A stretch of 64,000 nucleotides of DNA from CAZXYS01 sp964645005. Lineage in GTDB: Bacteria; Bacteroidota; Ignavibacteria; Kapaibacteriales; UBA2268. Shown here in pieces: positions 62,020 to 64,000 of the stretch. Numbering within the stretch: the stretch's first letter is position 1; each line of letters starts with the position of its first letter. The position numbers were made by a program, and so were the translations under genes. A model generated the notes under the pieces. It was given only the letters and a program-made list of their open reading frames with translations. It did no database searches and was not told the DNA's origin. Location: contig CAZXYS010000005.1 of NCBI GenBank assembly GCA_964645005.1, positions 62,001 through 126,000 of the forward strand, given 5' to 3'.

Positions 62020-63249
62020 ATGAACCTGATCTTAAAACTTGCATGGCGAAATATCTGGCGAAACTGGCGGCGGTCACTCATAACCATCTTAGCCGTTTTT
62101 TTTGCGGTATTCCTATCGGTGGTGATGCGCGCAATGCAGCTCGGCACTTACGACGCTAACATTAAAACCGCTGTCAGAATATTCACAGGATATATGCAAA
62201 TCCAGCACGAGGGCTACAAAGACAATCCTTCCTTACTAAAAAGCTTTAAATTAAATAAAAATCTTAAAACAGCTATTGATAAAAATGAGCATATCCAGGG
62301 CTGCGCGCCGAGAGTCGAAAGCCAGGGACTCATTAGCTATCATGAAAATTCCCTCGGTGCAATGATAATCGGCATTGATAAAGATAAAGAGAAAAAAGTA
62401 ACAACAATCCAGGATAAAATACACGAGGGCAGAAATTTCAAAGAAGGTGCCATAGATGAAATTGTAGTCGGATATAAAATGCTGGAAAACCTCGAAGCTG
62501 AAATCGGGGATACAGTCGTTATGATGGCTCAGTGTTTTGACAGGTCGATGGGAAACAGGCTTTACAAAGTCGTCGGGACAATGAAAATGGGCGCTGAAGA
62601 ATTCGACGGCATGGCTTGCTTCATGGACATCAAAGCAGCTTCGGAACTGCTCGCCATGGGCAATAGATTGACCTCAGTTGCCTTATCTCTCGAAAAAGTA
62701 GATGACATTCCGCAGGTCAAACAATACCTGAAGAACAAAATTGAAAATCCTGATTTAACTATTCTCGATTGGGAAGAGTTAATGCCCGATTTCAAGCAAT
62801 CAATCCAACTCGATAACATAAGCGGCATTCTAATGCTGATAATGCTTGTAATAATAGTATCTTTCGGAATTTTGAACACAATGGTAATGTCAATAACAGA
62901 AAGATACAATGAATTTGGCGTTATGCTGGCTCTCGGAACAGAGAACAGCCGCCTTGTCACAATCGTATTTTTCGAGCTTATATTTATCACAATTTTAGGA
63001 ATAATTTTCGGGAACATTTTCGCTGCCGGCGTAAACTATTATCTTGTATTAAATCCAATAGTGCTGGGCGGCAAATTGGGGGGCATGATGGAAGAATTCG
63101 GCTTTATTCCCGCTATGCATTCAACAATGGATATAGCTATATTTCTCAGGACTTCCATCGGCGTGTTTGCAATTGCTATGCTGGTGTATTTTTACCCGGC
63201 ATATAAGCTCTTCAAACTCGAACCATTGAAGGGCATTCGCTTTACTTGA
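62020..63249 (+). CDS. FtsX-type ABC transporter permease (LolE/MacB-like), first copy
   Basis: 409 residues from ATG 62020, which opens MNLILKLAWRNIWRNWRRSLITILAVFFAVFLSVVM, the standard start of this permease family; an upstream frame extension into the repeat is rejected. One TM helix (about 18-40), a large periplasmic MacB-like domain (about 45-270) and three C-terminal TM helices (ISGILMLIMLVIIVSFGILNTMVMSITERYNEFGVMLALG). With the next gene it forms a heterodimeric permease; the ATPase is probably downstream, outside the window. Confidence 0.9.
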   Translation: MNLILKLAWRNIWRNWRRSLITILAVFFAVFLSVVMRAMQLGTYDANIKTAVRIFTGYMQIQHEGYKDNPSLLKSFKLNKNLKTAIDKNEHIQGCAPRVESQGLISYHENSLGAMIIGIDKDKEKKVTTIQDKIHEGRNFKEGAIDEIVVGYKMLENLEAEIGDTVVMMAQCFDRSMGNRLYKVVGTMKMGAEEFDGMACFMDIKAASELLAMGNRLTSVALSLEKVDDIPQVKQYLKNKIENPDLTILDWEELMPDFKQSIQLDNISGILMLIMLVIIVSFGILNTMVMSITERYNEFGVMLALGTENSRLVTIVFFELIFITILGIIFGNIFAAGVNYYLVLNPIVLGGKLGGMMEEFGFIPAMHSTMDIAIFLRTSIGVFAIAMLVYFYPAYKLFKLEPLKGIRFT

Positions 63250-63287
63250 TCTTTTAATTAATTATAAACTATAACTAAGAGTTAAGA

Positions 63288-64000
63288 ATGTTATTTAAGA
63301 TAGCCTGGCGAAATTTATGGCGAAATAAACGAAGGTCGTTGATAGTACTGACTTCGCTCGTTGTAGGCGTCGCTGTGCTTATAATCAGCGACAGCGTTAT
63401 GCAGGGAATGATCTACCAGATGCTGCACAATAATATCAGCCGCCACGTTTCGCATATTCAGATCCACAAAAAGGGCTGCCATGACAACAAGATAATTCAG
63501 AATAACATTCCCAATCCCGAAGAAGTGGAAAAAGTATTGAAGAATTCCGAATTTGTCGAGCATTACGGCAAACGCCTTATTACATTCGGTTTGATCAGAA
63601 GCGCCGCGGGCTCTTCCGGCGGAGCTATCGTCGGCGTGGAACCGGGAAAGGAAAAGAAAATCACTGACATAGCGGCATCTATAGTGGATGGGAACTATAT
63701 CGAGTCTGAAAAAGGCGGGATCGTAATCGGTAAAAAAATGGCGGAAAGGCTGGAAGTCGGCGTCGGCGACAAGATCGTAGCCGTTGCGGCGGGGTTGGAC
63801 AGCACCGTAAGTTATGAGCTTTTCAGGGTAACGGGTATTTTCAGCACATCCAGCGCAGCATTCGAGCGCTCGCACGTATTCGTCCCAATAAATGCTTTAT
63901 CGGACATGCTCTCGATGAACGGCAGGGTTTCCGAGTTCGCGATGGTCACTACAGATCAAAGAAATACTCTTGAATTTAAGGAAATACTAAAGGATAAACT
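63288..64000 (+). CDS. FtsX-type ABC transporter permease, second copy (partial)
   Basis: Starts at ATG 63288 with MLFKIAWRNLWRNKRRSLIVLTSLVVGVAVLIISD, the same opening as the previous gene, and runs off the window after about 237 residues, within the periplasmic domain (GGIVIGKKMAERLEVGVGDKIVAV). It lies 38 bp downstream of the first permease gene and is presumably co-transcribed with it. Confidence 0.88.
   Translation, partial: MLFKIAWRNLWRNKRRSLIVLTSLVVGVAVLIISDSVMQGMIYQMLHNNISRHVSHIQIHKKGCHDNKIIQNNIPNPEEVEKVLKNSEFVEHYGKRLITFGLIRSAAGSSGGAIVGVEPGKEKKITDIAASIVDGNYIESEKGGIVIGKKMAERLEVGVGDKIVAVAAGLDSTVSYELFRVTGIFSTSSAAFERSHVFVPINALSDMLSMNGRVSEFAMVTTDQRNTLEFKEILKDK

Overview
The window looks like a chromosome segment from the Bacteroidota/Chlorobiota/Ignavibacteriota side of the FCB group, probably an uncultured ignavibacterial or kapabacterial relative. 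The evidence is several proteins ending in type IX secretion (T9SS, Por) sorting domains, a PorV-like protein, ATP synthase beta and epsilon genes standing alone as an atpDC pair, weak Shine-Dalgarno use and AT-rich intergenic DNA. This placement is inference; no rRNA or complete tRNA gene is present.

Layout. 1-3.4 kb: ispH, two UmuD-like S24 proteins (one without the catalytic serine) and an RNase HI with a C-terminal extension. 3.4-7.4 kb: an SDR / DUF1460 amidase / MFS operon that may process and import peptidoglycan fragments, and a convergent lipoprotein gene. 7.5-13.7 kb: a STAS protein, a CxxCH-containing T9SS cargo, a CPBP membrane protease, a degraded VapBC-type toxin-antitoxin locus running into a 42-bp tandem repeat, and two T9SS cargo genes. 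The second of these carries a pentanucleotide repeat in its signal-peptide region that puts it out of frame. 14-18.7 kb: a co-directional cluster of a degenerate histidine kinase, a membrane-anchored periplasmic protein, a small T9SS-type protein and a PorV-like protein. 19.2-24 kb: an orphan Rhs tip, ppk1 and folB-folK behind a structured leader.

24-34 kb: an ECF sigma factor, a fused anti-sigma/barrel-like protein and a lipoprotein, divergent from large T9SS surface proteins. The divergent region holds two identical mirrored promoter-like motifs, suggesting that the sigma factor controls both its own operon and the neighbouring secreted protein. 34-45 kb: a MerR regulator, a secreted WD40 protein, OmpA-like proteins, a polar amino acid ABC transporter with a fused binding protein-permease, a secreted LRR protein, a ferredoxin-NADP reductase-like protein and an M23 peptidase. 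45-55.7 kb: galT, an outer-membrane barrel, an orphan DNA methyltransferase fused to a degenerate SNase domain, an M24 peptidase with a histone-H1-like tail, guaB, atpDC, radA and ftsY. 55.8-64 kb: a large barrel protein with a kinase-like GDWDRH motif, a PflA-like radical SAM enzyme, a HAD hydrolase, and a GbsR-like regulator followed by a LolA-like protein and two FtsX-type permeases, the last cut by the window end.

Mobile content is limited to small MITE-like palindromic elements, dispersed short repeats and gene remnants; no complete IS, prophage or CRISPR array was seen.
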